64,000 nt of DNA, from positions 62,001 through 126,000 of the forward strand of contig NZ_JNZY01000012.1 of assembly GCF_000717655.1 (NCBI RefSeq). The letters are read 5' to 3'. The notes below the pieces were generated by a model. It saw only the letters and a program-made list of their open reading frames with translations. It was not told the origin of the DNA and did no database searches. Position numbers and translations under genes: made by a program. Shown here in pieces: positions 1-8,616 of this stretch; position 1 is the stretch's first letter; each line of letters starts with the position of its first letter. The DNA is from Streptomyces katrae (GTDB lineage: Bacteria > Actinomycetota > Actinomycetes > Streptomycetales > Streptomycetaceae).

Positions 1-145
1 CAGGCGGCGATCGTGGTCCGGACGGCCCGTCGTGCGGCCGCCGGCACCGGGCCGGTGCCCGTCCGGAGGTCCCGTTCGAGTTCCCCAGGGGCTCGCACGG
101 TTTCAGAATCCCACGCGGACGGCCGCGGGACCTGGGGACAGGTCC
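1..145. other. Left-edge intergenic DNA with a strong hairpin
   Basis: No convincing gene is seen. Positions 43-59 form an almost perfect GC-rich hairpin (arms GGCACCGG and CCGGTGCC around a single G), which could end transcription of the leftward gene at 146-739 or of a gene left of the window. There is no U-tract, which is usual for Streptomyces terminators. Confidence 0.35.
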
Positions 146-739
146 TCAGGGGCGGGTGTTCCAGCCTGCGATCACCGGGAGGCCGTGTTCGGTAGACAGG
201 ACACTGACCGTGCCGGTGCGCAGCAGGAAGAGCCTGCCGTCCTGCGGAGGCAGGCCCAGGTAGCGGGCGGTGAGGACGCGCAGGAAGTGGCCGTGGGCGA
301 CGAGGACGGCGTCGCCGCGGTCCTCGGCGAGGACCGCGGCCGCCCGGGCCAGGGCGCGGTCCGCGCGGGCGCCGACCTGGGCCGCGCTCTCGCCGGGGTG
401 TTCCGGGTCGCCGGGCGGGACGCCGTCGGTCCACAGGGACCAGTGCGGCCGGGTCCGCTCGATCTCGGCCGTGGTGACGCCCTCGTAGCCGCCGTAGTCC
501 CATTCGTGCAGGTCCGGGTCGGTGACGCCGCCGCTCAGTCCGGCGAGTCGGGCCGTGGTGACGGCCCGCCGCAGCGGGCTGGTCAGCACCAGCGCGAAGT
601 GCCGGCCGCGGAAGTAGGGGGCCAGCGAGAAGGCCTCCTCGACGCCGGCGGCGGTCAGGGGCACGTCGGTCCGCCCGGTGTGCCGCCCCGTGGCGCTCCA
701 TTCCGTCTCGCCGTGCCTCACCAGCAGCAGGTCGCTCAT
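146..739 (-). CDS. Histidine phosphatase family protein (phosphoglycerate mutase-like)
   Basis: Cytosolic phosphohydrolase of the histidine phosphatase superfamily, which transfers phosphate to an active-site histidine. The signature RHGET lies at residues 8-12 immediately after a hydrophobic first strand, and the second catalytic histidine is in the AHGHFLR segment near residue 150. The 197-residue length matches small bacterial members. Start 739 (MSDLLL) is preferred over the upstream GTG at 751 because family members begin directly at the first beta strand. The substrate cannot be told from sequence: similar Streptomyces proteins are annotated as phosphoglycerate mutase or as acid phosphatase. 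It is divergent from the DUF1275 gene 24 bases away, so promoters are shared in a very short gap. Confidence 0.9.
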   Translation of the reverse strand: MSDLLLVRHGETEWSATGRHTGRTDVPLTAAGVEEAFSLAPYFRGRHFALVLTSPLRRAVTTARLAGLSGGVTDPDLHEWDYGGYEGVTTAEIERTRPHWSLWTDGVPPGDPEHPGESAAQVGARADRALARAAAVLAEDRGDAVLVAHGHFLRVLTARYLGLPPQDGRLFLLRTGTVSVLSTEHGLPVIAGWNTRP

Positions 740-763
740 TCTTCGGACCATAAGCCCTCCGGC

Positions 764-1523
764 ATGTCGGCGCCGGGGTATCCGGGCGGCATGTCACTGT
801 CGGGCGTCATGGACGTGAGCGCGCACCCGTTGCTGCCGCCGCCGTTGCTCGTGCTGTTGGTCGTGCTGACGGTCGTGACCGGAATGATCGAGGCGGTCAG
901 CCTGCTCGCGCTCGGCCCGGTGTTCACGGCGATGCAGACCGGGAACGTCCTGTTCCTGGCGTTCGGGACCGCCCGGCAGGAGAACCTGCTCGCTCTGGCG
1001 CCCGCGGTCTCGCTGGCCGCCTTCGCCGTCGGGGCGGTGTGCGGAGCCCGGCTGGAAGCGGCTTCGGAGGCCCTCGGGCGGCGCTGGCTGGTGATCGGCC
1101 TGGCGATCGAGGCGGGGCTGCTCCTGGTCGCGGCGGGCGCCGGCTGGGGCCTGGCGCCGTGCTACGGGGAACCGACCGGGCGGCACATGGCGGTGGCGGC
1201 GGTCCTGGCCGTGTCGATGGGGATGCGCAACGTCACGAGCCTGCGGGTGAACCTGCCGGGGTTGCCGACCACGCTGGTCACCCGCTCCATGACCTCCTTC
1301 CTCGGCGGTTCGGCCCTGGGGCAGGACAGCGCGCTCGGGTACGGGGACGGCGGCCTGGGCACGCAGGGCCGTGGCCGTCCTCGCGACGTTCGCCGGCGGG
1401 CTGGCGGGGGCGCTGCTGGTGCGGGCCGGCCGGCCGGTGAACTGGCTGCTGATGCCGCCGGGCGCGCTGGTGCCGGCGGTGGCGCTGACGTATCTGCCCC
1501 GGCCCCGGCTGCACACGCGCTGA
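764..1523 (+). pseudogene. DUF1275 (YoaK-type) membrane protein, frameshifted
   Basis: Multi-spanning membrane protein of the DUF1275 family, function unknown. Frame 2 from ATG 764 gives the N-terminal part with several hydrophobic helices and the family-like stretch MQTGNVLFL, but after GYG near 1342 that frame becomes arginine-rich nonsense. A sensible continuation (TAAWARRAVAVLATFAGG and further helices, ending HTR at TGA 1521-1523) is found one frame later. The junction is a run of four G at 1343-1346 where three would keep the frame open, so there is a one-base insertion. It is either a real disrupted gene or a homopolymer sequencing error. Starts at 791 or 809 are also possible. Confidence 0.75.
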
Positions 1524-1598
1524 ACCTCCGGCCCCGCAGAATCGATGCGAAAACGCTGCGAGTGGCCCCGGCCGGGCGTGGGTGGCGAGGCTCGGGCC

Positions 1599-2168
1599 AT
1601 GGACGGAAGCGACGAGTGCATCGCAGCGGGCTTCGCAGCGGGCGACGAGCGCTGCATGGAGACGGTCTACCGGCGCTGGCGGCCTCTGGTCCACTCGCTC
1701 GCGCACCGCTGCCTGGGCGACGAGCGGGAGGCCGAGGACGTCACCCAGCAGGTGTTCCTCGCCGCCTGGCACGGCCGGCGCCGCTACCGGCCCGGACCGG
1801 GCGGCCTCGGCGCCTGGATCACCGGCATCACCCGGCACAAGGTGGCCGACGCGCTGGAGGCGCGGACCCGGCGGGCCCGGGCGGCCGCGGCCGCCGCACG
1901 CGCCGCCCCCGGTCGGGCCGACCGTCCCGGGAGCCTGCCGCGGCAGGAGTCGGAGCAGGTCCTGGACCGGGTACTGGTCCTCGGGGAGCTGGCCAGGCTG
2001 CCGTTCGAACAGCAGCGGGTGCTGCGCCTCGCCTTCTACGGGGACCTGACCCAGACGCAGATCGCGGACCGCACCGGCCTGCCGCTGGGCACCGTCAAGA
2101 GCCATATGCGAAGGGCCCTGCACCAGCTGCGCCGGTCGCTGCCCGCGGCGGCGCGAGCGACTCGATGA
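1599..2168 (+). CDS. RNA polymerase ECF-type sigma factor
   Basis: Sigma-70 family extracytoplasmic-function factor. Region 2 is visible at residues about 15-75, with the YRRWRPLVHSLAHR core and the DVTQQVFLAAW segment of region 2.3/2.4. Region 4 is near residues 130-180, with the LPFEQQRVLRLAFY and TQTQIADRTGLPLGTVKSHMRRAL helix-turn-helix. No anti-sigma gene is adjacent. The start MDGSDE at 1599 is chosen because the upstream in-frame ATG at 1545 adds an arginine/proline-rich leader without family character. Its 3' end overlaps the convergent MerR gene by 74 bases. The partnership with a B12-type MerR and a photolyase recalls the LitS/LitR light response of S. coelicolor; that link is inferred. 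Confidence 0.9.
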   Translation: MDGSDECIAAGFAAGDERCMETVYRRWRPLVHSLAHRCLGDEREAEDVTQQVFLAAWHGRRRYRPGPGGLGAWITGITRHKVADALEARTRRARAAAAAARAAPGRADRPGSLPRQESEQVLDRVLVLGELARLPFEQQRVLRLAFYGDLTQTQIADRTGLPLGTVKSHMRRALHQLRRSLPAAARATR

Positions 2169-3108
2169 CCGCGAGGCCCGAGCGCAGCCCGTACAGCCGC
2201 TCGGTGCGCGGGGCCGGCGCTTCCGTGCTCCAGCCGGGTCCGGCGAGCAGCAGCACCGGACGGCTGCGGGCACCCCGCAGGCCCCACTCGATGCCGGCCA
2301 CCGACCGGGCCAGGGCCGGGTCGGCGGTCGTACGGGACTGCGCCCACAGCACGACGGCCCTCGGTCCGGTGCGCCGCACGGCGTCGTGCAGGGCCTCGGC
2401 GGGCAGGGCGGCCCCGAACATCCGGGCGGGCAGACCCCGTTGGCCGAGGACCGCGGTGAGGGCCTCGATCGGCAGGCTGTGCTGCTCGCCGGGGACGCAG
2501 GCGAGGAGTACGGGCGGGGTCCGGGGCGGCTCGGGCGCGGGCCGGATCCGGTGCAGCGCCGCGGAGATCTGCCAGGACAGCAGGTGTTCGACCTCGACGT
2601 AACGCTCCCCGGCGGTGGCCCATTTGCGGCCCACGGCGTGCAGGGTCGGCGCGATGACCTCCTCCCAGGCGGTGACCGGCCCGTGCTCGGCCAGGGCCGC
2701 CTCCAGCAGTTCCGCGACGGTCGGCGCGTCCAGGCGTACGGCGGCCCGCGAGAGCCCCCGGCACTCCGGGCGGACCGCCCCGAGCGGAAGGGCGCCCGTC
2801 CCGCCGGGGGTCGGCGCGGGTGCCGCTGCCCCGGCAGGGGGCTCGTCGCCGCCGCCGAGGGCTGCCCGGGCCGCCTCGGCCGGCGGGACCCCGTCGGCGG
2901 TGAGCCGGCACATCAGCTCCAGCCGGGCGATGTCCCGCGGGGTCCAGCGGCGGTGCCGGCCGGCCTCGCGGCGGGCCGGGCCGATCGCGTAGCGGCGCTC
3001 CCAGGAGCGCAGCGTGGTCGGCGAGACCCCGAGGCGGCGGGCGACCGCGCCGGTGCTCAGCGCGGCGGCGGGCCGGGGCTGCGGTGGTGTCCGGGGTACG
3101 CGGTCCAC
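2095..3108 (-). CDS. MerR-family regulator with cobalamin-binding domain (LitR/CarH-like)
   Basis: Transcription regulator with an N-terminal MerR winged helix (LSTGAVARRLGVSPTTLRSWE, then RYAIGPARREAGRHRRW, about residues 15-80) and a C-terminal B12-binding region. The helical bundle keeps a Trp followed by the pair EH (KWATAGERYVEVEH), and the Rossmann part keeps the E-x-H core (PGEQHSL) that carries the cobalt-ligating His in CarH-type sensors; the usual Gly after it is Pro here. Family members bind adenosylcobalamin and lose DNA binding in light. GTG 3108 is chosen because it starts 37 bases after the photolyase stop and just before the HTH. It is the last gene of the SDR-photolyase-MerR unit. 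Confidence 0.88.
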   Translation of the reverse strand: MDRVPRTPPQPRPAAALSTGAVARRLGVSPTTLRSWERRYAIGPARREAGRHRRWTPRDIARLELMCRLTADGVPPAEAARAALGGGDEPPAGAAAPAPTPGGTGALPLGAVRPECRGLSRAAVRLDAPTVAELLEAALAEHGPVTAWEEVIAPTLHAVGRKWATAGERYVEVEHLLSWQISAALHRIRPAPEPPRTPPVLLACVPGEQHSLPIEALTAVLGQRGLPARMFGAALPAEALHDAVRRTGPRAVVLWAQSRTTADPALARSVAGIEWGLRGARSRPVLLLAGPGWSTEAPAPRTERLYGLRSGLAVIESLAPPRAATGAAGAGPFAYGS

Positions 3109-3145
3109 CCGCTCACGATAGGGCTCCGGGGCCGGCGCCGGGCGC

Positions 3146-4522
3146 TCACGCGGCTCCGCGTCCGCGCCGGAACCGGTCGAGCCCGTCGGCGAGTTCCACG
3201 ATCCGGTCGGGGTAGGCGTAGCGGGCCCGCTCGGGCGCGGGCAGCCGCCAGGGTTCGTGCACCTGCGGGGCGTCCAGCCCGGCGAGCTCCGGCACCCAGC
3301 GGTGCACGTAGCGGCCGGCCGGGTCGTGACGCAGGCCCTGGCGGACGGGGTTGAGGACCCGGTTGGGCCGGGTGTCGGTGCCCGTACCGGCCACCCACTG
3401 CCAGTTGAGCTGGTTGTCGGCGAGGTCCCCGTCCACGAGGAGGTCCAGGAAGTACCGGGCCCCGATCCGCCAGTCCACGTACAGGGTCTTGGTGAGGAAG
3501 CTGGCGGTGAGCAGCCGGCCCCGGTTGTGCATCCAGCCCTCGTGGCGCAGCTGGCGCATGGCTGCGTCGACCACCGGGTAGCCGGTGCGGCCCTCCTTCC
3601 AGGCCTCGGTCTCCTCCTCGGCGGCCGCCCCGGTGCGCCAGTGGTCCCGGCGGTCGCGGTAGTCCCGTACGGCGGTCTCGGGGCGGGCCGCGAGCACCTG
3701 GTGGTGGAAGTCGCGCCAGCAGATCTGCCGGACGAAGGCCGCGGCGCCGGGGCCACCGGCGGCAGCGCGGGCCCGGTGGACGGCCTCGGTGGGCGAGAGG
3801 GTGCCGAAGTGGAGGTGCGGGGAGAGCCGGGAGGTGGCGTCGCCGGCCAGGTCGTCGTGGGCGTCCTCGTAGCGGGAGAGCCCCGCGCGCAGCCAGCGCC
3901 TGAGGAGGTCGCGGGCCTCGCGCTCGCCACCGCGGGCGAGGCCCGGGGAGACGCCGGTGACGGCCCCGCGCCGGGGCAGCGGGTCGGAGCCGATGCCGTC
4001 GGGCACCCGGACGGAGCGCGGGGCGGGGGCGACGGCGCGGGGCGGCAGGTCGCTCCAGCGGCGGAAGTACGGGGTGAAGACGGCGAAGTGGTCCGAGCCG
4101 GCGGGGAGCACGGCCCCGGGGGCGACGGCCGTGATGACCGCCTCGTGCACGTAGAGCCGTACGCCCTCGGCTTCGAGGGCGGCGCGCAGCCGTTCCTCGC
4201 GGGCCTGGGCGTACCCGCTGACCCCGGCGGCCATGTGGACCTCGTCGGCGTCGCACTCGTGGACGAGGGCGCACACCTCGGCGACCGCGTCGCCGGAACG
4301 CAGCACCAGGCGGCCGCCGCGCTCGCGCAGTCCGGCGTCGAGGTCGGCCAGGCAGTCGGCGAGGAAGGCGAGCCGGTTGGGCGCGGCGAAGCCGGCCGCG
4401 TCGACGGCCCGGTCGCGGACGAAGAGCGGCACCACCCGGTCGCAGGAGGAGAGGGCCGCGCGCAGCGGCGGATGGTCGTGCAGGCGCAGGTCGGAGGTGT
4501 ACAGGACCACCGCGACGTTCAT
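3146..4522 (-). CDS. phr: Deoxyribodipyrimidine photolyase / cryptochrome
   Basis: Flavoprotein of the photolyase/cryptochrome family (458 residues), repairing pyrimidine dimers with light. The N-terminal alpha/beta antenna domain starts at once (VAVVLYTSDLRLHDHP). The C-terminal FAD domain is complete: YPVVDAAMRQL, EGWMHNRGRL, DWRIGARYFLD and DNQLNWQWVAGTGTD, followed by PNRVLNP. The tryptophan-rich core supports photoreduction. The ATG overlaps the TGA of the upstream SDR gene, so the two are probably translationally coupled, and the MerR-B12 gene follows after 37 bases. Light-dependent expression through that regulator is inferred from context. Confidence 0.95.
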   Translation of the reverse strand: MNVAVVLYTSDLRLHDHPPLRAALSSCDRVVPLFVRDRAVDAAGFAAPNRLAFLADCLADLDAGLRERGGRLVLRSGDAVAEVCALVHECDADEVHMAAGVSGYAQAREERLRAALEAEGVRLYVHEAVITAVAPGAVLPAGSDHFAVFTPYFRRWSDLPPRAVAPAPRSVRVPDGIGSDPLPRRGAVTGVSPGLARGGEREARDLLRRWLRAGLSRYEDAHDDLAGDATSRLSPHLHFGTLSPTEAVHRARAAAGGPGAAAFVRQICWRDFHHQVLAARPETAVRDYRDRRDHWRTGAAAEEETEAWKEGRTGYPVVDAAMRQLRHEGWMHNRGRLLTASFLTKTLYVDWRIGARYFLDLLVDGDLADNQLNWQWVAGTGTDTRPNRVLNPVRQGLRHDPAGRYVHRWVPELAGLDAPQVHEPWRLPAPERARYAYPDRIVELADGLDRFRRGRGAA

Positions 4523-6126
4523 GGCTTCGCTCGCTCCGCATCGGGGCCGGGGGGACGCTCGTCGTCCCCTCCTTCGCCCGTTGGGGCTCCGCCGGATGCG
4601 GCGGCCTCGTCATCCAGGCGGCGTGCGGTGCGGGTGATGTTGCGGGCCATGCCGCCGAACACGAGGGCGTGGAAGGGCGACACGCTCCACCAGTAGAGGT
4701 GTCCGAGCAGCCCGTGCGGATGGAACAGCGCCCGCTGCCGGTACGTGGCCCCCTGCCCCGGCACGGCGTCGGCTCCCGGTTCCGCAGCCGGCGGCGGGTC
4801 CGCGCGGAGCTCCAGCCAGGCGAGGCCCGGCAACCGCATTTCGGCGCGCAGGCGCAGCAGGCGGCCGGGCTCGATCTCCTCCACCCGCCAGAAGTCCAGG
4901 GAGTCCCCCACGCGCAGCCGGGCCGCGTCACGGCGGCCGCGCCGGATGCCGACCCCGCCGACGAGCCGGTCCAGCCAGCCCCGTACGGCCCAGGCCGGCG
5001 GGAAGGAGTACCAGCCGTTCTCCCCTCCGATGCCCTCCATCACCCGCCACAGCGCGGCGGGCGAGGCATCGACCGCGCGCTCGCGCTCGTCGGTGTAGAG
5101 GCTGCCGCCCGCCCAGTCGGGATCGGTGGGCAGGGGGTCGCTGGGGGCGCCCGGCACCCCGGCGGAGGACCAGCGGGTGGTCACGTTCGCCTCGCGCACC
5201 CGCTGGAGGGCCAGGGACACGGCCTGGTCGAGTCCGATCGGGGCGCCGGGCGGATCGGGGACGTACCGCGCGATGTCGTGTTCGGCGCACACCACCTCGT
5301 GGCGCAGGGATTCGGCGAGCGGCCGGGCCAGCGCGGGCGGTACGGGGGTGACCAGGCCGATCCACTGGCTGGACAGCCGCGGCGTCAGCATCGGGACGCG
5401 CAGGATGAACCGCGGCGGCAGCTGCGCCACGACGGCGTAGCGGCGCATCATCTCCTCGTACGTGACCACGTCGGGGCCGCCGATGTCGAAGGCCCGGTTC
5501 ACCTCGGGCGGCATGACGGCGCTGCCGACGAGGTAGCGCAGGACGTCGCGGACGGCGACGGGCTGGACGCGGGTGCCGACCCAGCTGGGGGTGACCATGA
5601 CCGGCAGCCGTTCGGTCAGGTAGCGCAGCATTTCGAAGGAGGCCGAGCCGGAGCCGATGATGACGGCGGCGCGCAGGACGGTGGCCGGCACGCCGGAGGC
5701 GAGGAGGATCTCGCCGACCTCGGCGCGGGAGCGCAGGTGCGGGGACAGGTCGCGGACCGGGATTCCGGCGGGGGTGAGCCCGCCCAGGTAGACGATGCGG
5801 CGGACGCCGGCCGCGCGGGCCTGTTCGGCGAAGACGCGCGCGGCGGTGCGGTCACGGTCCTCGAATCCGGATCCGGCGCCGAGTGCGTGGACGAGGTAAT
5901 AGGCGACGTCGATGCCGCGCAGGGCCGCCGCGACGGACCGGGCGTCGGTGGCGTCGCCGCGGACGACCTCCGTGCGCCCGGCCCAGGGGTGGTCGCGCAG
6001 CTTCTCGGGGGACCGGGCCAGGCACCGGACGCGGTGCCCGGCATCGAGCAGCTCGGGCACCAGGCGGCCGCCGATGTAGCCGGTGGCACCGGTGACCAGG
6101 CAGTGCAGACCGGTCGTGGTCGTCAT
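4519..6126 (-). CDS. SDR family NAD(P)-dependent oxidoreductase fused to DUF2867
   Basis: A 535-residue two-domain protein. Residues about 8-300 are an atypical (NmrA/complex I subunit-like) short-chain dehydrogenase fold with the nucleotide motif TGATGYIGGRL at residues 12-22. Residues about 360-500 are the DUF2867 domain (RAVDASPAALWRVMEGIGGENGWY, later LLGHLYWWSVSPFHALVFGGMARNI). The substrate is unknown. Start 6126 (MTTTTG) directly precedes the beta-alpha-beta motif; longer in-frame extension to 6741 lies antisense to the Lrp gene and is rejected. It is first in the unit with photolyase and MerR-B12, and is often found beside photolyases in actinomycetes, suggesting a role in the same response. 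Confidence 0.9.
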   Translation of the reverse strand: MTTTTGLHCLVTGATGYIGGRLVPELLDAGHRVRCLARSPEKLRDHPWAGRTEVVRGDATDARSVAAALRGIDVAYYLVHALGAGSGFEDRDRTAARVFAEQARAAGVRRIVYLGGLTPAGIPVRDLSPHLRSRAEVGEILLASGVPATVLRAAVIIGSGSASFEMLRYLTERLPVMVTPSWVGTRVQPVAVRDVLRYLVGSAVMPPEVNRAFDIGGPDVVTYEEMMRRYAVVAQLPPRFILRVPMLTPRLSSQWIGLVTPVPPALARPLAESLRHEVVCAEHDIARYVPDPPGAPIGLDQAVSLALQRVREANVTTRWSSAGVPGAPSDPLPTDPDWAGGSLYTDERERAVDASPAALWRVMEGIGGENGWYSFPPAWAVRGWLDRLVGGVGIRRGRRDAARLRVGDSLDFWRVEEIEPGRLLRLRAEMRLPGLAWLELRADPPPAAEPGADAVPGQGATYRQRALFHPHGLLGHLYWWSVSPFHALVFGGMARNITRTARRLDDEAAASGGAPTGEGGDDERPPGPDAERAKP

Positions 6127-6238
6127 CGCTGTCTCCGCTCCTAGACGTGTGCCCGTACGGGATTCCGGCGGATCGCTGCCTGCGGATGCACCGGTCGGCC
6201 GGAAGGGCACTGCACTGGGCCATTGGTACAGTCGCGGC

Positions 6239-6718
6239 ATGGCGGTGGACGAGCTCGACACCCGGATCCTGCGCCTGCTGATCGAGCAGCCGCGCACCAG
6301 CGTCCGCGAGTACGCCCGGCTCCTCGGGGTCGCGCGCGGCACCCTGCAGGCCCGGCTGGACCGGCTGGAACGCACCGGGGTGATCACCGGGACCGGTCCC
6401 GTGCTCTCCCCCGCGGCGCTCGGGCATCCCGTGCTGGCCTTCGTGCACATCGAGGTCACGCAGGGGCACCTGGACGAGGTCGGCGAGGCGCTGGCCGCCG
6501 TACCCGAGATCATCGAGGCCTTTTCGATCACCGGCGGCGGGGACCTGCTGACCCGTGTGGCGGCCCGGGACAACGCGCACCTGGAGGACGTGATCCAGCG
6601 GCTGATCCGGCTCCCGGGCGTGGTCCGCACCCGTACGGAGGTGGCGCTGCGCGAGCGCGTGGCGCACCGGCTGCTGCCGCTGGTGGAGTCCGTGGGACGG
6701 GCGGCGCGCAAACCCTGA
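6239..6718 (+). CDS. Lrp/AsnC family transcriptional regulator
   Basis: 159-residue feast/famine regulator. The N-terminal HTH covers residues 1-50 (LDTRILRLLIEQPRTSVREYARLLGV, then GTLQARLDRLERTGVI). The C-terminal RAM/ligand domain follows (VLAFVHIEV, then EAFSITGGGDLLTRVAARD), with the GGGD turn where amino acids bind in this family. Start ATG 6239 is set by the family N-terminus; the 112-base gap to the divergent SDR gene would hold both promoters. Whether it controls the SDR unit or the downstream HAD gene cannot be seen. Confidence 0.92.
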   Translation: MAVDELDTRILRLLIEQPRTSVREYARLLGVARGTLQARLDRLERTGVITGTGPVLSPAALGHPVLAFVHIEVTQGHLDEVGEALAAVPEIIEAFSITGGGDLLTRVAARDNAHLEDVIQRLIRLPGVVRTRTEVALRERVAHRLLPLVESVGRAARKP

Positions 6719-6764
6719 CAAGATGACCGGGACGGGCACACGACCGGCAGGACGGGCAGAGCGG

Positions 6765-7499
6765 ATGATTTCCGTCATATTCGATCTCGACGGCACCCTC
6801 GTGGACAGCGAGCCGAACTACTACGAGTCCGGGCGGCGCACCCTGGCCCGGCACGGCGTCCCCGATTTCACCTGGGAGCAGCACTCCCGCTTCATCGGCA
6901 TCGGCACCCTGGAGACGCTGGAGATCCTCAAGGACCGGTACGGGATCCAGGCCCCGGTGGAACAGCTGCTGGCCGAGCAGAACGCCGCCTACCTGGAGCT
7001 GGCCCGGACCGGGACCGAGGTTTTCCCCGAGATGCGGAAGTTCGTGGAGCGGCTGTCCGCGGAGGGTGTCCCGATGGCGGTGGCCTCCGGGTCCTCGCGC
7101 GAGGCGATCGACGCCGTGCTGGCCGGGACGGGCCTGGACGCGCTGCTGAGCACCGCGGTCTCCGCCGAGGAGGTGGCGCACGGGAAGCCCGCCCCCGACG
7201 TGTTCCTCGAGGCGGCCCGCCGCCTCGGCGCGGACCCGGCTGACTGCGTGGTCCTCGAGGACGCGGCGCCCGGCGCCCGGGCAGCCCATGCGGCCGGCAT
7301 GCACTGCGTGGCCATCCCCTACCTGACCGCCACGGCCGACGACCCGGCCTTCGCGACGGCCGGCCTGCTCTTCCGCTCCGGCCGGGCGGAGTTCCACGCG
7401 GACACGGCCTACACCTGGCTCTCGTCCCGTCCCGCCGGCCCGCCGGCTAGGCCGGGCCTGACCGGCAGGGAAGATGTCGCCGGGCACGCGAGTTGGTAG
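6765..7499 (+). CDS. HAD-superfamily hydrolase (beta-phosphoglucomutase/phosphatase-like)
   Basis: Cytosolic phosphohydrolase. Motif I is IFDLDGTLVDS at residues 4-14, with both catalytic aspartates. Motif II is VASGSSREAI, motif III is the lysine in AHGKPAPDVFLEAA, and motif IV is VLEDAAPGARAA. The helical cap between residues 20 and 85 makes this subfamily IA, as in beta-phosphoglucomutase, phosphoglycolate phosphatase and 2-deoxyglucose-6-phosphatase. An upstream ATG at 6723 is also possible, but 6765 begins just before the first beta strand. The next gene starts 5 bases after the stop, so an operon with it is likely. Confidence 0.92.
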   Translation: MISVIFDLDGTLVDSEPNYYESGRRTLARHGVPDFTWEQHSRFIGIGTLETLEILKDRYGIQAPVEQLLAEQNAAYLELARTGTEVFPEMRKFVERLSAEGVPMAVASGSSREAIDAVLAGTGLDALLSTAVSAEEVAHGKPAPDVFLEAARRLGADPADCVVLEDAAPGARAAHAAGMHCVAIPYLTATADDPAFATAGLLFRSGRAEFHADTAYTWLSSRPAGPPARPGLTGREDVAGHASW

Positions 7500-7503
7500 A
7501 ACC

Positions 7504-8616
7504 GTGAACGAAATCATGCGGGGTGCGGCGGACGTCGACGTGGTGGTCGTGGGTGCCGGGCAGGCAGGGCTGTCCAGCGCGTACCACCTGGCGCGGGCCG
7601 GGATCGATCACCTGGTGCTCGACCATGCACCGCGGCCCGGCGGCGCCTGGCAGTTCCGCTGGCCCTCCCTGACGTACGGCAAGGTGCACGGGATGCACGC
7701 CCTGCCCGGGATGGAGCTGACGGACGCCGACCCGCTGCGGCCGTCCTCGGCCGTGATCGCGGAGTACTTCGGCGCGTACGAGAACCGGTTCGGGCTGCGC
7801 GTGCGGCGGCCCGTGGACGTCACGGCCGTACGGGACGGCGCCGACGGTCGGCTGCGCGTGGAGTCCTCGGCCGGGACCTGGTCCGCGCGGGCCCTGATCA
7901 ACGCGACGGGGACCTGGGACCGGCCGTTCTGGCCGCGCTACCCGGGCCAGGAAACCTTCCGGGGCCGCCAGCTGCACACCGCGGACTACCCGGGCCCGCA
8001 GGAGTTCGCCGGGGCCCGGGTCGTCGTGGTGGGCGGCGGCACCTCGGCGGTGCAGCACCTGCTGGAGATCGCCGAGGTGGCGGCGGAGACCACCTGGGTG
8101 ACCCGGCGGCCCCCGGTGTTCCGCGACGGGAGCTTCGGCGAGGCCGAGGGACGGGCCGCGGTGGCCATGGTCGACGAGCGGGTACGCCAGGGGCTGCCCC
8201 CGCAGAGCGTGGTCAGCGTGACCGGACTCCCGCTGAACGAGGCCGTCCGGGCCGGGCTGGCCTCGGGGGTGCTGGACCGGCGGCCCGTGTTCGAGCAGAT
8301 CACGGCGACGGGTGTCGCCTGGGCGGACGGGCGGCACGTCGAGGCCGATGTGATCCTGTGGGCCACCGGGTTCCGGGCCGCCATCGACCACCTGGCTCCT
8401 TTGCACCTGCGCGAGCCCGGCGGCGGCATCCGGGTCGAGGGCACCCGGGCGGTCCGCGACGAGCGGATCCACCTGGTCGGCTACGGCCCGTCGGCATCGA
8501 CGATCGGCGCCAACCGCGCCGGTGGCGCCGCGGTCCGCGAGATCCGCCGCCTGCTGGCGCGAGGCGCCGACGGCACAGAAGGCGCCCGCGAACCGGTCGC
8601 CGTCGGCTCCGTCTAG
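7504..8616 (+). CDS. Flavin-containing monooxygenase / NAD(P)-binding oxidoreductase
   Basis: 370-residue FAD- and NADPH-dependent enzyme of the class B monooxygenase type. The FAD motif is VVVVGAGQAGLSSAYHL near residue 10; a second dinucleotide motif VVVVGGGTSAVQHL near residue 175 binds NADPH; and ILWATGFR near residue 285 is the conserved ATG segment. Family members oxygenate N, S or ketone substrates, and the substrate here is unknown. GTG 7504, 5 bases after the HAD gene, is the likely start; ATG 7516 is an alternative. The TAG stop shares the palindrome CTAG with the stop of the convergent MltG-like gene. Confidence 0.85.
   Translation: MNEIMRGAADVDVVVVGAGQAGLSSAYHLARAGIDHLVLDHAPRPGGAWQFRWPSLTYGKVHGMHALPGMELTDADPLRPSSAVIAEYFGAYENRFGLRVRRPVDVTAVRDGADGRLRVESSAGTWSARALINATGTWDRPFWPRYPGQETFRGRQLHTADYPGPQEFAGARVVVVGGGTSAVQHLLEIAEVAAETTWVTRRPPVFRDGSFGEAEGRAAVAMVDERVRQGLPPQSVVSVTGLPLNEAVRAGLASGVLDRRPVFEQITATGVAWADGRHVEADVILWATGFRAAIDHLAPLHLREPGGGIRVEGTRAVRDERIHLVGYGPSASTIGANRAGGAAVREIRRLLARGADGTEGAREPVAVGSV

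Noticed and set aside
61..115. A tRNA-like GTTCGAG T-loop sequence near the left edge
   Set aside because: No acceptor, D or anticodon stems can be folded around it.
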